DNA of 64,000 nucleotides from Paenibacillus sp. USDA918EY (GCF_009870825.1 NZ_WTWY01000008.1:186001-250000); one strand, 5' to 3'; shown: positions 1-9,080, counted from the stretch's first letter. The notes: generated by a model not told the origin, from the sequence alone. Numbers and translations are program-made.

Positions 1-1063
1 GAGGTTTCACGATCGCCTTGCGGTACAACTCGGCGTTCCCGATCTGCGAAAATACTTCCCTGGCGGGCTTCGGATTGACTTCAAGCAGGTAGATCTCGCC
101 TTTTTTGTTAATGGCCAGGTCGAGCGCAAGCTCGCATAAGTCACCGTATTGATTCTCCAGGAATAAGGCGACCTCGACGCCGAGCCGCTCTGCCCTCCGC
201 TGCACCTTGTTTCGCTTCTCCTCATCGTCGATCCACTGCTCCATCATCCTGTAGAAAGAGACGGCGTGCCCGCCGCCATGCAAATTCGACGTCACGCTGC
301 GCCGCGCCCCGACTCTTCCGGCGATGCCGGTAAGCTCCCAAATGCCCTCCCTGTTTTTCTGGACCAGCATGCGGTAATCGTGAACGCGGCCATCAGGCAG
401 ATCTACCGCAATGCCCTCCTGCACCAGATACCGGTTTTTCATGCTCCAGCCGCTGAGCACCGACCCCAGGCGGGAGACATGAATCTTTTGCGGAGTGATG
501 ATTTTCCGCTGGTGGTTGCGGCCTTGAATATAGTAATAGGAGTCCCCTTTTAACCGTTCGACCCGCAAAATGCCGCGCCCCCCGGTCCCGTTGATCGGTT
601 TCAAATAGACGACGGGCGTCTTTTTCAGCATGTGGTGAACGTCGGCAAAGCCATTAAACAATCGTGTCTCCGGGAGGTATTTATTGAATTCCGGCCGCCG
701 CGAAAGGACCTCGTAAATCGTCCATTTGTTGCGGAGCGGGCGGTTCAGAAATTGCAGGTGGTTGTATCGTTGGCGGAATTTAAGCAGCTGCGTGAAACGG
801 GCGCTTTTCTGGATTCTGCAGCGGTCGTAGATCATATCCGGAAACGGGCGCCATCTGCGCCCCCAAACCCCTTTTTTCACATCATATTCCATGGCGTAAA
901 TCTTTTTCTTCGAGTCGTTGACATCCATCGGTGTAAAAACAAATACGTCCAGGCCGATTTTTTGGCCTTCGACGATCATTTTTTGATAGACGGGCTTCTC
1001 TTCGAGGGCTTTGTGGTCATTTAAATATAGCGTTAAAATGCCTAAGACGGGAACCGGCAACAT
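1..1063 (-). CDS. YheC/YheD family ATP-grasp protein, C-terminus beyond window (partial)
   Basis: Open from the ATG at 1063 to the window edge, at least 354 residues. The start has an AAGAAGGTG ribosome-binding site, and the first 22 bp overlap the end of the upstream GNAT gene, so the two are translationally coupled. Family hallmarks are visible: YLKPINGTGGRGI near residue 150 (ATP-grasp glycine-rich loop) and the metal-binding end DLAINKKGEIYLLEVNPKP near residue 315. Like the other short members of the cluster it lacks the roughly 90-residue N-terminal domain and starts directly at a LPVPVLGILTLYL-type segment. YheC/YheD proteins are associated with the Bacillus endospore coat; the ligase substrate is unknown. 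It is the promoter-distal member of a five-copy tandem array. Confidence 0.85.
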   Translation of the reverse strand, partial: MLPVPVLGILTLYLNDHKALEEKPVYQKMIVEGQKIGLDVFVFTPMDVNDSKKKIYAMEYDVKKGVWGRRWRPFPDMIYDRCRIQKSARFTQLLKFRQRYNHLQFLNRPLRNKWTIYEVLSRRPEFNKYLPETRLFNGFADVHHMLKKTPVVYLKPINGTGGRGILRVERLKGDSYYYIQGRNHQRKIITPQKIHVSRLGSVLSGWSMKNRYLVQEGIAVDLPDGRVHDYRMLVQKNREGIWELTGIAGRVGARRSVTSNLHGGGHAVSFYRMMEQWIDDEEKRNKVQRRAERLGVEVALFLENQYGDLCELALDLAINKKGEIYLLEVNPKPAREVFSQIGNAELYRKAIVKP

Positions 1064-1560
1064 CTTTCACCTTCTTTGGATGGGACCGCCTTGAGGCGGA
1101 CTGTATTTGGCACTTTTCCTTCGAAATGGAGAAGCGTTCTGCCTGCCGGCGCTTGGCTCAGGGAAAAAGCCGTTAACCCGGCTTTAAAGCAAAGTCCTAT
1201 GAAGGGGATCCGGTTCAGCCCTGCCCGGCACTCCAATTGGCCAAGCCGCTCCAGCTGCGCCTTCAGAAGGGCCGAGCCGATCCCTTTGCGGCGGTATAAC
1301 GGATGGACCGCAATAAGGAAGGCTTTCTTGCCGTATCCGGCCACAAAGCTCACCCCGGCCAAAACCGGCCCGCCTTCCCCGCGTACCGTTGCCAGCAGCA
1401 GGGAAGTGCCGGGTTCACGCAATTCCGGCTCGGTTACCCTCGCGAAAAGCAAGTAATCTTCGCGCATCAAACATTTCCCGCCGTGCTCGAACAAAAACCG
1501 CAGCACGCGTGCGTGCTGGCGGTTCCAATCGCCGCGCGGGGAGAAGGATGTAATTTGCAT
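1042..1560 (-). CDS. GNAT family N-acetyltransferase
   Basis: A 172-residue protein with a GNAT fold. The acetyl-CoA loop is AVHPLYRRKGIGSALLKAQ (R-R-K-G-I-G), and a preceding strand contains VAGYGKKAFLIAV. The start ATG at 1560 is preceded by AAGGAAGTGAG. It sits between the fourth and fifth YheC/YheD ATP-grasp genes, 19 bp after one and overlapping the next by 22 bp, so it belongs to the same transcript. Substrate unknown. The context suggests acetylation of a small molecule, peptide or coat component made or modified by the ATP-grasp enzymes, which is inference. Confidence 0.8.
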   Translation of the reverse strand: MQITSFSPRGDWNRQHARVLRFLFEHGGKCLMREDYLLFARVTEPELREPGTSLLLATVRGEGGPVLAGVSFVAGYGKKAFLIAVHPLYRRKGIGSALLKAQLERLGQLECRAGLNRIPFIGLCFKAGLTAFSLSQAPAGRTLLHFEGKVPNTVRLKAVPSKEGERCCRFPS

Positions 1561-1579
1561 CTGCTCACTTCCTTTATCG

Positions 1580-2695
1580 TTACGGCTTCTGAACGTTTAC
1601 AAGGTATTGGCTGTAATGGAATATCCGTTCCAGCGATTTTTGGCGGATATGCGGCTCATCGAATTTCATCGGCTTGGCGTTCGCCTCGAAAAACCAGATG
1701 CCGCCCGAAGTATCCACGCCAAGATCCATCGACATTTCGCCGTGCTGATGGCCGGAAGCCTTTTCGATTTGCCTTGCGATGACGACCGCGGTGGTTTTGA
1801 CCCGGTTAATCATGCCCGGCGCGGTGCCTTCGCCGAACACGGCGGTCAGCAGTTTGCTTGGATCCTCAATGCTCCCGCCCCGCGGGACATGGGTCGTAAT
1901 GCTTTTGGAGCCGGCCAGGCGCGCTCCGACGCCGGTGACGCTCCATTGACCTTTTCCCGTTTTTTGCAGCAGCACCCGCAGGTCAAACGGACGCTGCTCG
2001 AAGGAAGTCAGCTCGATGGCCTGTTGAACGATGTAGCGGCTGGTGCCCGTTTCCGACTTGATCCGTTTCCACAGCCGATGCATGTTTGCTCCTTTGTACG
2101 TCGTGCTGCTTTTATGATGCTGAACTTTCAGGCGGTATGGGAGTGGTTTGTCCTTTTGGTATTTCAGCATCATGATGCCCTTGCCGGCCTTGCCGCTTTC
2201 CGGCTTCAAATAAAGGGACGGATAACGTTCGAGCATCATTTGCAGTCCCGTTTCTCCCCGAAGCCTCCGCGTTTTGGGCACGAGATGCTTTGTTGCTTTC
2301 GAGCTTTTGAGCCACTCGAAAAGATGCCATTTATTGAAAAAGTATGGATTGAAAAATTTGATGGTCGGGTGGACCAGGCATTCCTTGATTTTTTTTCGGA
2401 CATTGGGCTTCAATTCGTCCTCGCGCTGGGGAATCCGGTTGTAGATCACGTCGGGGAGGGGGAACAGCTGCCGCTCCCATTCTCCCCCCGAATTAAGGGT
2501 ATAGCCTTTAATGCGTTCTCCCTGCAGCTTGAGATCCTTGATCGTCACGACATAGACGGGAAATCCCATGTCCTGTCCGGTCCTGACGATATCCTCAAAG
2601 TTGGCTTGATTTCCCCGGAAATAACTTGGTCCGCCCGACACGGTCAAGATTGCGATGACGGGTCTGCCGCTTTCTTCCTTGCTGGTCGTTGTCAC
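1580..2695 (-). CDS. YheC/YheD family ATP-grasp protein, short form
   Basis: A 371-residue protein. The GTG start at 2695 lies 7 nt after an AGGAGGG site and overlaps the TGA of the upstream paralogue by 4 bp (GTGA). ATP-grasp signatures: YLKPESGKAGKGIMML near residue 160, FDLRVLLQK near 238 and GEMSMDLGVDTSGGIWFFEANAKP near 320, the last ending in the metal-binding E-x-N of the fold. It lacks the N-terminal domain of the long forms. Family members are spore-associated in Bacillus; the reaction (probably carboxylate-amine or thiol ligation, as in other ATP-grasp enzymes) is not established. The central loop has K instead of S (SGKAGKG), so it has diverged from its neighbours. Confidence 0.88.
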   Translation of the reverse strand: MTTTSKEESGRPVIAILTVSGGPSYFRGNQANFEDIVRTGQDMGFPVYVVTIKDLKLQGERIKGYTLNSGGEWERQLFPLPDVIYNRIPQREDELKPNVRKKIKECLVHPTIKFFNPYFFNKWHLFEWLKSSKATKHLVPKTRRLRGETGLQMMLERYPSLYLKPESGKAGKGIMMLKYQKDKPLPYRLKVQHHKSSTTYKGANMHRLWKRIKSETGTSRYIVQQAIELTSFEQRPFDLRVLLQKTGKGQWSVTGVGARLAGSKSITTHVPRGGSIEDPSKLLTAVFGEGTAPGMINRVKTTAVVIARQIEKASGHQHGEMSMDLGVDTSGGIWFFEANAKPMKFDEPHIRQKSLERIFHYSQYLVNVQKP

Positions 2696-4062
2696 TCGGA
2701 ATCCCTCCTGCGGAATTTGCTAAGGTAAAGACAATGCTCGAGAATGTGCTCCACAGAAGCTTTCCCTTCCGACCTGAGGGAAGGATGGCTGAATATGGAG
2801 CGGCCCGGCTTTGCATTGGCTTCAAACATCCATACCCTTTCATCCTGGTCTATCCCGAGATCAAATCCGATTTCGCCAAGCAGATGCTGGTGGTGGAACT
2901 CGATGGCTTCGGCCAGCGTAATGGCAGCCTTTTTGGCGTTCTGCAGCACTTCATCCGCTCTGGCACCAAAGGCGCGGCTTAGCGCTTGTTCCGGCGTCAG
3001 CAGGGAACCGCCGTTTTTCAGATGCGTCGTTACGCTGCCGCGTCCCGCCTTTTTGGCGCCGATCCCGACGACGACCCAGTTATTTTTTCCGTTTTTATGC
3101 ATATGAAAACGAAAATCGATCGGGCAGTTGTCGATTTCGACCAAGCGGATGCCCTGCTGGATGACATAGGAGTTCAGTGCCCGGCCGTGCCTGGACTGCA
3201 GCATCCGCATCAAGCTGTTAAAGGAATTAAACCGGAGCAGCACGTTGCCGCCGCCCTTGCGGTAGCGGGCGAAATATCCCCTTTTGGGCAGGTAGGTCAA
3301 CCTGTAAATGCCTTTGCCCAGGCTGCCGGCCGAAGGTTTGTAATAGAGGAACTGGTGTCTCTCCAGCATTTCCTTGATTTTTTCGGGAGACGGGTTCATA
3401 TGGGATTCAGGCACGTATTTATTGACGGTGTTGTCGTTTTCAAGCAAGCGGTAAATGTCGGATTTGTTGAAGAAACTCCAATTGAAATAAGGGATTTTCC
3501 GGCGGCTGAGCCGTTCTCTAAGCTGGATGATGGAGGATGAAGTTTCGGCCTTCCGGCTCGGCAGCCGGTTGTATACGACATCGGGCAAAGGAACCGTTCT
3601 TCGGTAGAAGCTTCCGTTGTCGTTTAAAAAATAACCGGTGACCTTTTCCTGATTCCAGTTGATGTCCCGGGGCGTAAACGCAAAAATGTAGCATTTTTTT
3701 CTGCCCTCCCGGAGCAGCTGCTTGATGAACCCTGTGCGGGACCCGAACGGCTGGGAGGTATTCGTGGGTCCATCGGAAAGCACGCCGATCAGCGGGCCGA
3801 GCTGGTATTCGTTATCCTGGTTTCGTATATAAATGCCGCCGGCCGAGGGAACGCGGATGCCGTTCCTGATGCCCGAGCCGAGGTAAAGATGTTTCCCCGT
3901 TTTTTTGATGGGCTTCACGGCAGCTTGGATCACGTCTTTCCCGAGACGAAGCTGGATATTCTTTTTGCCGGACAGCTTTAAGCTTTTGAGCAGATTGTTG
4001 GAAACGTAGACGACTTTCTCGGGCTTCTGCGAAAAATGAACATTACAATACGTCAAACTCAT
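2692..4062 (-). CDS. YheC/YheD family ATP-grasp protein, long form
   Basis: A 456-residue protein. The ATG at 4062 is chosen because AGGAGGG lies 8 nt upstream; a TTG immediately before it (4065) is the alternative. The start overlaps the previous stop (TGATG). Residues 1-95 form an extra N-terminal domain (SLTYCNVHFSQKPEKVVYVS onward), followed by the LGPLIGVLSDGPT segment and the ATP-grasp core: YYKPSAGSLGKGI near 239, DFRFHMHKNG near 320, GEIGFDLGID near 399. In the middle motif H-M-H replaces the usual V-L-x-Q, the clearest departure among the five copies. Second longest gene of the array and probably cotranscribed with it. Confidence 0.9.
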   Translation of the reverse strand: MSLTYCNVHFSQKPEKVVYVSNNLLKSLKLSGKKNIQLRLGKDVIQAAVKPIKKTGKHLYLGSGIRNGIRVPSAGGIYIRNQDNEYQLGPLIGVLSDGPTNTSQPFGSRTGFIKQLLREGRKKCYIFAFTPRDINWNQEKVTGYFLNDNGSFYRRTVPLPDVVYNRLPSRKAETSSSIIQLRERLSRRKIPYFNWSFFNKSDIYRLLENDNTVNKYVPESHMNPSPEKIKEMLERHQFLYYKPSAGSLGKGIYRLTYLPKRGYFARYRKGGGNVLLRFNSFNSLMRMLQSRHGRALNSYVIQQGIRLVEIDNCPIDFRFHMHKNGKNNWVVVGIGAKKAGRGSVTTHLKNGGSLLTPEQALSRAFGARADEVLQNAKKAAITLAEAIEFHHQHLLGEIGFDLGIDQDERVWMFEANAKPGRSIFSHPSLRSEGKASVEHILEHCLYLSKFRRRDSE

Positions 4063-5180
4063 CAATTTACCCTCCTAAGTTGTCGAAGCAGTAGATAGCG
4101 GGCGTAACGGAGCGGATTTTCCGACGCGAGAACGGCGCTGTCCGGATCCCCTGCCTGCCGGATGGAGGTGCGTCCCGGCTTGGAGTTCACTTCAAGCAGC
4201 CAAACGTTCCCTTTCGTATCGATTCCGAAATCGATGCCCAATTCTCCGAGCCGGCCAAAATGACTTTCCAGAATCGGCGGGATTTTCTCCGACAGCCGCC
4301 TGATGACTTCCGTCAACCGCTCTGCCCGTTCAGCTCCGAATTGTCCGCTCAGATACGGCAGAACGGGAAGGGCTTTTCCGCCGCCGTGAAGGTTGGAGGT
4401 CATGCTCCCGGCGGCGCCCTCCCGGACTACAATGCCGGTTTGCATCCACAACCCTTTTTCATTTTTCTGCATTAACACCCTGGTATCAAAAGACCGGCCA
4501 TTTCTGCCTTGCAAATGAAGATACGGCTGGATGATATACGTTCGGTTTTTCGTGAAGTCCCCAATCCACCGCATGGCTAAGGCATCGGACGGAAACCTTC
4601 TTTCGACGGGGCGGTTCAGGGAATCTCTGCCTTTGACCGCCCAGATGCCGGATTCCCGGTCCACCCGAACGTACAGCGTGTTTTTGCCTTGGGAGCCTCC
4701 CTTCGGTTTCAGAAACGCTTCGCCGCCATGGGATTCCAGTGTTTTTATAAGAGTTTCCTTCCCGCGATAAATCCCGGTTGGCGGAAGGTACGGCAGAACG
4801 TCCGGTTCCTTGCTCAACATCCGGAATACCTGCCATTTTCCCGGAAGGCTGCGCGACCATAACGTCCAATCCCTGGCGGTTCGGGAGTCCGACAGCAGGC
4901 TTGCCGCCAATCGGAACTCCTTTCTGCTGCGATACAGGCAGCGGTCGTACACGATGTCCGGAAAAGGAAGCCGGTTTTGGCGCCAGGCGCCTTCCTTGTA
5001 AATGAAACCGTGGATATGGGTGCGGTCCAATGACACGTCCGCCGGGCGGAATACGACGACCTGGATGCCGTATTTTTTTCCAAGAACGGAAAGCTTGCGG
5101 CAGTAGCCTTCATTGGAAAACGGGGGACTGTCTTCACGGCTGCAGCACATGATGCCGAGCGTCCCAAGCGGTAAGACCAT
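4062..5180 (-). CDS. YheC/YheD family ATP-grasp protein, short form
   Basis: A 372-residue protein starting MVLPLGTLGIM at an ATG 10 nt behind an AAAGGAGG site, 16 bp after the upstream paralogue. ATP-grasp motifs are FLKPKGGSQGKNTLYV near residue 153, FDTRVLMQKN near 233 and GELGIDFGIDTKGNVWLLEVNSKP near 315. The N-terminal domain seen in the long forms is missing. It forms the middle of the tandem array, with alternating long and short copies (455, 372, 456, 371, at least 354 residues). The spore-coat role is inferred from the family. Confidence 0.9.
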   Translation of the reverse strand: MVLPLGTLGIMCCSREDSPPFSNEGYCRKLSVLGKKYGIQVVVFRPADVSLDRTHIHGFIYKEGAWRQNRLPFPDIVYDRCLYRSRKEFRLAASLLSDSRTARDWTLWSRSLPGKWQVFRMLSKEPDVLPYLPPTGIYRGKETLIKTLESHGGEAFLKPKGGSQGKNTLYVRVDRESGIWAVKGRDSLNRPVERRFPSDALAMRWIGDFTKNRTYIIQPYLHLQGRNGRSFDTRVLMQKNEKGLWMQTGIVVREGAAGSMTSNLHGGGKALPVLPYLSGQFGAERAERLTEVIRRLSEKIPPILESHFGRLGELGIDFGIDTKGNVWLLEVNSKPGRTSIRQAGDPDSAVLASENPLRYARYLLLRQLRRVN

Positions 5181-5196
5181 TCATGGTGCGCCTCCT

Positions 5197-6564
5197 TTAA
5201 AAACCGGACAAATAGCAGCAGTATTCCAGCAGCCTTTTGACCGAGGGCCTGATTTTTTGCTCGTTAAGCGGGGTATTGTCGTTTTTGGAAGGCTTGGAGT
5301 TGACCTCCAGCATCCATATTTTTCCTGAATTATCCATCGCCAAGTCGATGCCGAGCTCTCCGAAATGCAAAGGGATCAGGTTGTCGATGCCTCTGGCAAT
5401 GTCGAGCGATGCCCGATGCAGCTTGGCGTAGGCCGTATTTTTGACCTCCGGAGGCAGCATGCACCTGCTGACCGCGTCCTTGACGGTGCTCAGGGTGCCG
5501 CCTCGGGCCAGGTTGGAAACGAAATGGTTGCCTCCTGCGATCCGGGCTACGATGGAGGTCACGATCCAGTTGCCGGCCCCGTTTTTTTGCACAAGCGCCC
5601 GGAAGTCAATCGGCCTTTTGCCGTGATCGATCAGGGTCAGCCCTTGTTGGATTTGGTAGCGGGTCGTTTTCATTTTGCCGGATAAACCGGAAAACAGCTT
5701 GGTGAGGCTTGAGTAGGACTGCCTGCGGGCGCCGGCCGAAGACGTCGCCAGCGTTTGGTAGGTGCCGTCGGGCTGCTTTGAAATGCGGATTATGCCCTTG
5801 CCGAGACTGCCGCGAACAGGCTTCAGAAAGACGACGGAGTGGTGCTGGCACATTTTTTTGAGCACCGAAAAACCGGTGAGCAGGTGGGATTCGGGCAAAT
5901 ATCTGGCAAGGGAAGAGTCGGATTTAAGCGTGTCGAAGACTTCGTTTTTGTCCAGGAACCTCTCATTAAAGACATGTGCGCCGTAGCGTGATTTTACTTC
6001 TTTCATAAAATGCTGTACGCTAGGTTTATTCTCCATTTTGCGGGTTGTGAGACGGTTGTTGACAACATCCGCGATCGGCATGGACGCCTGACGCCACCCG
6101 TCATCGTATACCCAACCATGTATACTGCCCGATCCTTCCTGAATGTGGTCCGGCGTAAAGAAGTATACATAGGCTCCCTGTTTCCGGCAGGCATTCACCA
6201 GCTCACGGCAGAACATGGATATGGAGCCGAACGGTTTATCGGGTTGTTCCGGATTGTCCCGACTGATCAGTACGCTGATTAGGGGCCCCAGTCTGAGTGT
6301 GCGGCTCGATGAATGATAGGCAGCCCTCAACACCGGACGAGAAAAAAGCCCCATTCGGCGGGCCAGAGGCTCACTGATTCGCAGTCCGCTGGTTTTGGCT
6401 GCGGGAACGACGGTGATCTCTTGTCTGAAGGAACCAAATGCCAACTGCAGAGGACGGTCGGTAGGAATCTTCCACTGTTTGACCAGCTTCTCTCCGAGCA
6501 CGATGGCGTTTTCCTTTAAAGAGCCCGGAGCGAACATTTGGACCGGTAGCGTTTTTTTGGACAT
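5197..6564 (-). CDS. YheC/YheD family ATP-grasp protein, long form, first gene of cluster
   Basis: A 455-residue protein. The ATG at 6564 (MSKKTLPVQMF) is chosen because GGAAGGAGA lies just upstream; an upstream in-frame extension to 6801 would run through the promoter and overlap the divergent yheA. Residues 1-110 form the long-form N-terminal domain, then LGPLISVLISRDN opens the catalytic part. ATP-grasp motifs: FLKPVRGSLGKGI near 245, DFRALVQKN near 320 and GELGIDLAMDNSGKIWMLEVNSKP near 400. It lies next to yheA, as in the B. subtilis yhe region. A sigma-K-like promoter precedes it, which would place expression late in the mother cell. Confidence 0.9.
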   Translation of the reverse strand: MSKKTLPVQMFAPGSLKENAIVLGEKLVKQWKIPTDRPLQLAFGSFRQEITVVPAAKTSGLRISEPLARRMGLFSRPVLRAAYHSSSRTLRLGPLISVLISRDNPEQPDKPFGSISMFCRELVNACRKQGAYVYFFTPDHIQEGSGSIHGWVYDDGWRQASMPIADVVNNRLTTRKMENKPSVQHFMKEVKSRYGAHVFNERFLDKNEVFDTLKSDSSLARYLPESHLLTGFSVLKKMCQHHSVVFLKPVRGSLGKGIIRISKQPDGTYQTLATSSAGARRQSYSSLTKLFSGLSGKMKTTRYQIQQGLTLIDHGKRPIDFRALVQKNGAGNWIVTSIVARIAGGNHFVSNLARGGTLSTVKDAVSRCMLPPEVKNTAYAKLHRASLDIARGIDNLIPLHFGELGIDLAMDNSGKIWMLEVNSKPSKNDNTPLNEQKIRPSVKRLLEYCCYLSGF

Positions 6565-6636
6565 CGTGGATCTCCTTCCAACAGCAACTTGATGTCTACA
6601 GGGCAGATAAGGTGCATCTGCTTTTTGCATGTAATG

Positions 6637-6664
6637 TATCATATGAGGACATATATCCCTTGGT
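6637..6664 (-). promoter_or_regulatory. candidate sigma-K promoter of the YheC/YheD cluster
   Basis: Reading the minus strand, AC (6664-6663) is followed after 17 nt by CATATGATA (6645-6637), which fits the sigma-K pattern AC-N17-CATAnnnTA exactly. It lies 73 bp upstream of the first cluster gene, whose family is linked to the spore coat, a typical sigma-K product class. The match rests on few bases, so chance is possible. Confidence 0.45.
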
Positions 6665-6767
6665 GATTGACCCACTTTTTTAATCTTGAGTGCAGGGGCG
6701 GCCGATTCTCGGGGGATTTTGAAATCGGGAAAGAGCAGTTTCCATTTTATAAGGAGGCAGGACACAC

Positions 6768-7115
6768 ATGAATATTTATGACAAAACGAATGAACTGGCA
6801 AAAGCGCTGAAGGAAAGCCAGGAGGTAAAGGACATCAAATCGGCGATTAGCCTGATCGACCAGGATCCGGAAAGCAAGCGCATGCTTGAGGATTTCAGAA
6901 AACGCCAGATGGAAATCCAGCAGCGGATGATGTCGGGCGATATGCCGGCCCAGGAAGAGATGGAGCAGATGGAGAAGCTGTTCGACGTGCTCAGCCTCAA
7001 TCTGAATATCCGCCGCCTGTTTGATGCGGAACGCCGACTCAGCACGATTATCGAGGACATCAACAAAACGATTTCCGACAGCCTTCAGGATCTTTACGGC
7101 GGGCAGGGCTTGTAA
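6768..7115 (+). CDS. yheA: YheA/YlbF family protein (UPF0342)
   Basis: A 115-residue, almost fully helical acidic protein (NIYDKTNELAKALKESQEVK at the start, LSTIIEDINKTISDSLQDLY at the end), matching the length and pattern of B. subtilis YheA (UPF0342, YlbF/YmcA-like fold). The ATG follows AAGGAGG with good spacing. It is transcribed divergently from the YheC/YheD cluster, preserving the yheA/yheC/yheD neighbourhood of Bacillus. The YlbF/YmcA relatives act with RNase Y and in developmental control; whether YheA does is unknown. Confidence 0.85.
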   Translation: MNIYDKTNELAKALKESQEVKDIKSAISLIDQDPESKRMLEDFRKRQMEIQQRMMSGDMPAQEEMEQMEKLFDVLSLNLNIRRLFDAERRLSTIIEDINKTISDSLQDLYGGQGL

Positions 7116-7227
7116 TCAAGCCGTTTTTGCCGCCGATCAAAGATGTTTTTCAAAACTTGTCTCATATTTTACGGCAGCCCCTCATAGAGTAGAAATATAG
7201 ATTCACGAATGAAGGAGCTGCCGCAAA

Positions 7228-7515
7228 ATGAAAAAAGGAAAGAAAATCAAACACCTCCTGTATTTGATCGTCGTTTTGGCCATGTTGGTGTATGCCTTGC
7301 CGTTGATCTCCTTCAGCGGAGGCTGGTCCTGGACGTCGGCTTTCGGCGCGGCGTGGGCCCTGTTCGCTTTTTTGGTCATCGGGGCGCATCTGCATTATTT
7401 GCTCGGCGTGGACGAGGAAAAGCAGAAGACGCTTGACCGGATCAAGGCGGCGAAGATACGCCAGCTGCAATTGAAGTGGCCGGAAGAGTCGCAGCGGAGT
7501 CAGGAGAATATGTAA
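7228..7515 (+). CDS. small two-span membrane protein, unknown function
   Basis: A 95-residue protein with a basic start (MKKGKKIKH), a first membrane helix at about 10-27 (LLYLIVVLAMLVYALPL), a second at about 38-60 (AFGAAWALFAFLVIGAHLHYLL) and a charged helical cytoplasmic tail (DEEKQKTLDRIKAAKIRQL). AAGGAG lies about 10 nt before the ATG. No family recognised. It stands alone between yheA and ytoI and is followed by an intrinsic terminator, so it is probably monocistronic. Confidence 0.7.
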   Translation: MKKGKKIKHLLYLIVVLAMLVYALPLISFSGGWSWTSAFGAAWALFAFLVIGAHLHYLLGVDEEKQKTLDRIKAAKIRQLQLKWPEESQRSQENM

Positions 7516-7643
7516 GGATTTTGCTGAAAATCCAAAGATCGGCTTCCGGTCGGCAATCCATGGAGCGAAGCGGTTTGGTTCGTTTGTAGATGGGACTTGG
7601 GAGCGGCAAGAATCGAATGTTGAAACATCCTGACGTAAAAGTC

Positions 7644-7679
7644 AAAAAAAGCCGGGCGCCTGCCGCCGCGGCTTTTTTT
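7644..7679 (+). terminator. intrinsic terminator
   Basis: AAAAAAAGCCG and CGGCTTTTTTT form a stem around a GC-rich loop that can itself pair, ending in seven T. It closes the small membrane protein gene before ytoI. The A/T symmetry makes it potentially bidirectional. Confidence 0.8.
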
Positions 7680-7745
7680 GCGTGACGCGGAATGGTATGA
7701 TATAGATACAGAATGATACAGTTGTAACGATGGGGGTGTAACAGC

Positions 7746-9080
7746 TTGGAAGGCCGCGATGACGCAATTACAAAACATGAGCAGCTGCTGCTGCATATCG
7801 AAGGATTGAAGGTAGGAACGAAAATTTCGGTCCGCAAGCTGGCCAAAGAAATGTCCGTCAGCGAGGGAACGGCCTACCGCGCCTTGAAGGACGCGGAAAA
7901 TCTCGGGATCGTTGTGACGAAGGAGCGGATCGGCACGGTGCGGGTCGAGAAAAAACCGCGCAACATGTCCGAGCAGCTGACCTTTGCCGATGTCGTCGAA
8001 ATCGTCGAGGGACATATGCTCGGTGGGGCGGAAGGCCTGCATAAAAACCTGCATAAATATGTGATCGGCGCGATGAAGGTGGATGCCATGGCCCGATACA
8101 TCGACGCCGGAAGCCTGCTTATCGTCGGCAACCGCGAAAATGCGCATACGCTGGCGCTGGAGCAGGGAGCGGGGGTTCTGATCACAGGCGGCTTCGGCAC
8201 GAGCAAAGAGGTGAAGGCGCTGGCCGACAAGCTGAATTTGCCGATCTTTTCGTCGCGCCACGATACCTTTACCGTTGCGTCGCTGATCAACCGGGCGATC
8301 TTCGACCGCCTGATCAAGAAAAAAATCATGATCGTGGAGGATATCGTCGGTAGCAAGCCGAAAATCCATGCGCTGAAGCTGTCCAGCACGGCCGGCGAAA
8401 GCATGGCGTTATCCGAGCAAAAAGGCGACACGAGGCTGCCGGTGGTGGACGAATGGAACCGGGTGCTCGGCATCGTCAACCGCAGCGATTTGAGGAAGCT
8501 GCCGCCGGAGCAAAGCATCGAAAAAGTGCTGGTCCGCAATCCGGTTACCGCCACGCTGCAAACGTCCCTGGCGTCGGCTGCGCAGCTGATGATGTGGGAG
8601 GGCATCGATTTCCTGCCGATCGTGGACAAAAACCGCAAGCTTGTGGCGACCGTCTCGCGCAAGGAAGTGCTGCAGGCGATGCGCGACGCGCGCAAGCAGC
8701 CCCAGCTTGGGGAAACGTTCGATCATTTGATCTGGAACGGCTTTGCCGACGAGCGGGACGAGGAGGGAAAGCTTTTTTTCCACGGGTTTATCACTCCGCA
8801 GATGGCGACGGATCTCGGGACCATTTCCGAAGGCATCCTTACGACCGTCATGACGCAGGCCGCGCTGCGAGCCGCGAAGGACATGACGGGCAACGATTTC
8901 GTATTGGACAACATGTCCACCTATTTCGTCCGTCCGGTCCAGATCGAGGATCCCGTGGCGGTCGTGCCGCGGCTGCTGGAAGCAAGCCGCAGGACGTGCA
9001 AGCTGGAAATCGAAATGACGCATATGGACAGCTTGGTCGCCAAAGCGGTTCTGACGCTGCAGTCCATCGAACACGGATAA
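7746..9080 (+). CDS. ytoI: YtoI family protein: HTH, DRTGG, CBS pair, hot-dog domain
   Basis: A 444-residue multidomain protein. Residues 10-70 are a winged-HTH-like segment (VRKLAKEMSVSEGTAYRALKDAE), about 75-185 a DRTGG domain, about 190-315 a pair of CBS motifs (TRLPVVDEWNRVLGIVNRSD; FLPIVDKNRKLVATVSRKEV), and 330-440 a thioesterase-like hot-dog fold. This is the architecture of B. subtilis YtoI, and the neighbour ytpI agrees. CBS domains usually bind adenosyl nucleotides; the ligand and regulated genes are unknown. The start is TTG at 7746, 7 nt after GGGGGTG. Confidence 0.88.
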   Translation: MEGRDDAITKHEQLLLHIEGLKVGTKISVRKLAKEMSVSEGTAYRALKDAENLGIVVTKERIGTVRVEKKPRNMSEQLTFADVVEIVEGHMLGGAEGLHKNLHKYVIGAMKVDAMARYIDAGSLLIVGNRENAHTLALEQGAGVLITGGFGTSKEVKALADKLNLPIFSSRHDTFTVASLINRAIFDRLIKKKIMIVEDIVGSKPKIHALKLSSTAGESMALSEQKGDTRLPVVDEWNRVLGIVNRSDLRKLPPEQSIEKVLVRNPVTATLQTSLASAAQLMMWEGIDFLPIVDKNRKLVATVSRKEVLQAMRDARKQPQLGETFDHLIWNGFADERDEEGKLFFHGFITPQMATDLGTISEGILTTVMTQAALRAAKDMTGNDFVLDNMSTYFVRPVQIEDPVAVVPRLLEASRRTCKLEIEMTHMDSLVAKAVLTLQSIEHG

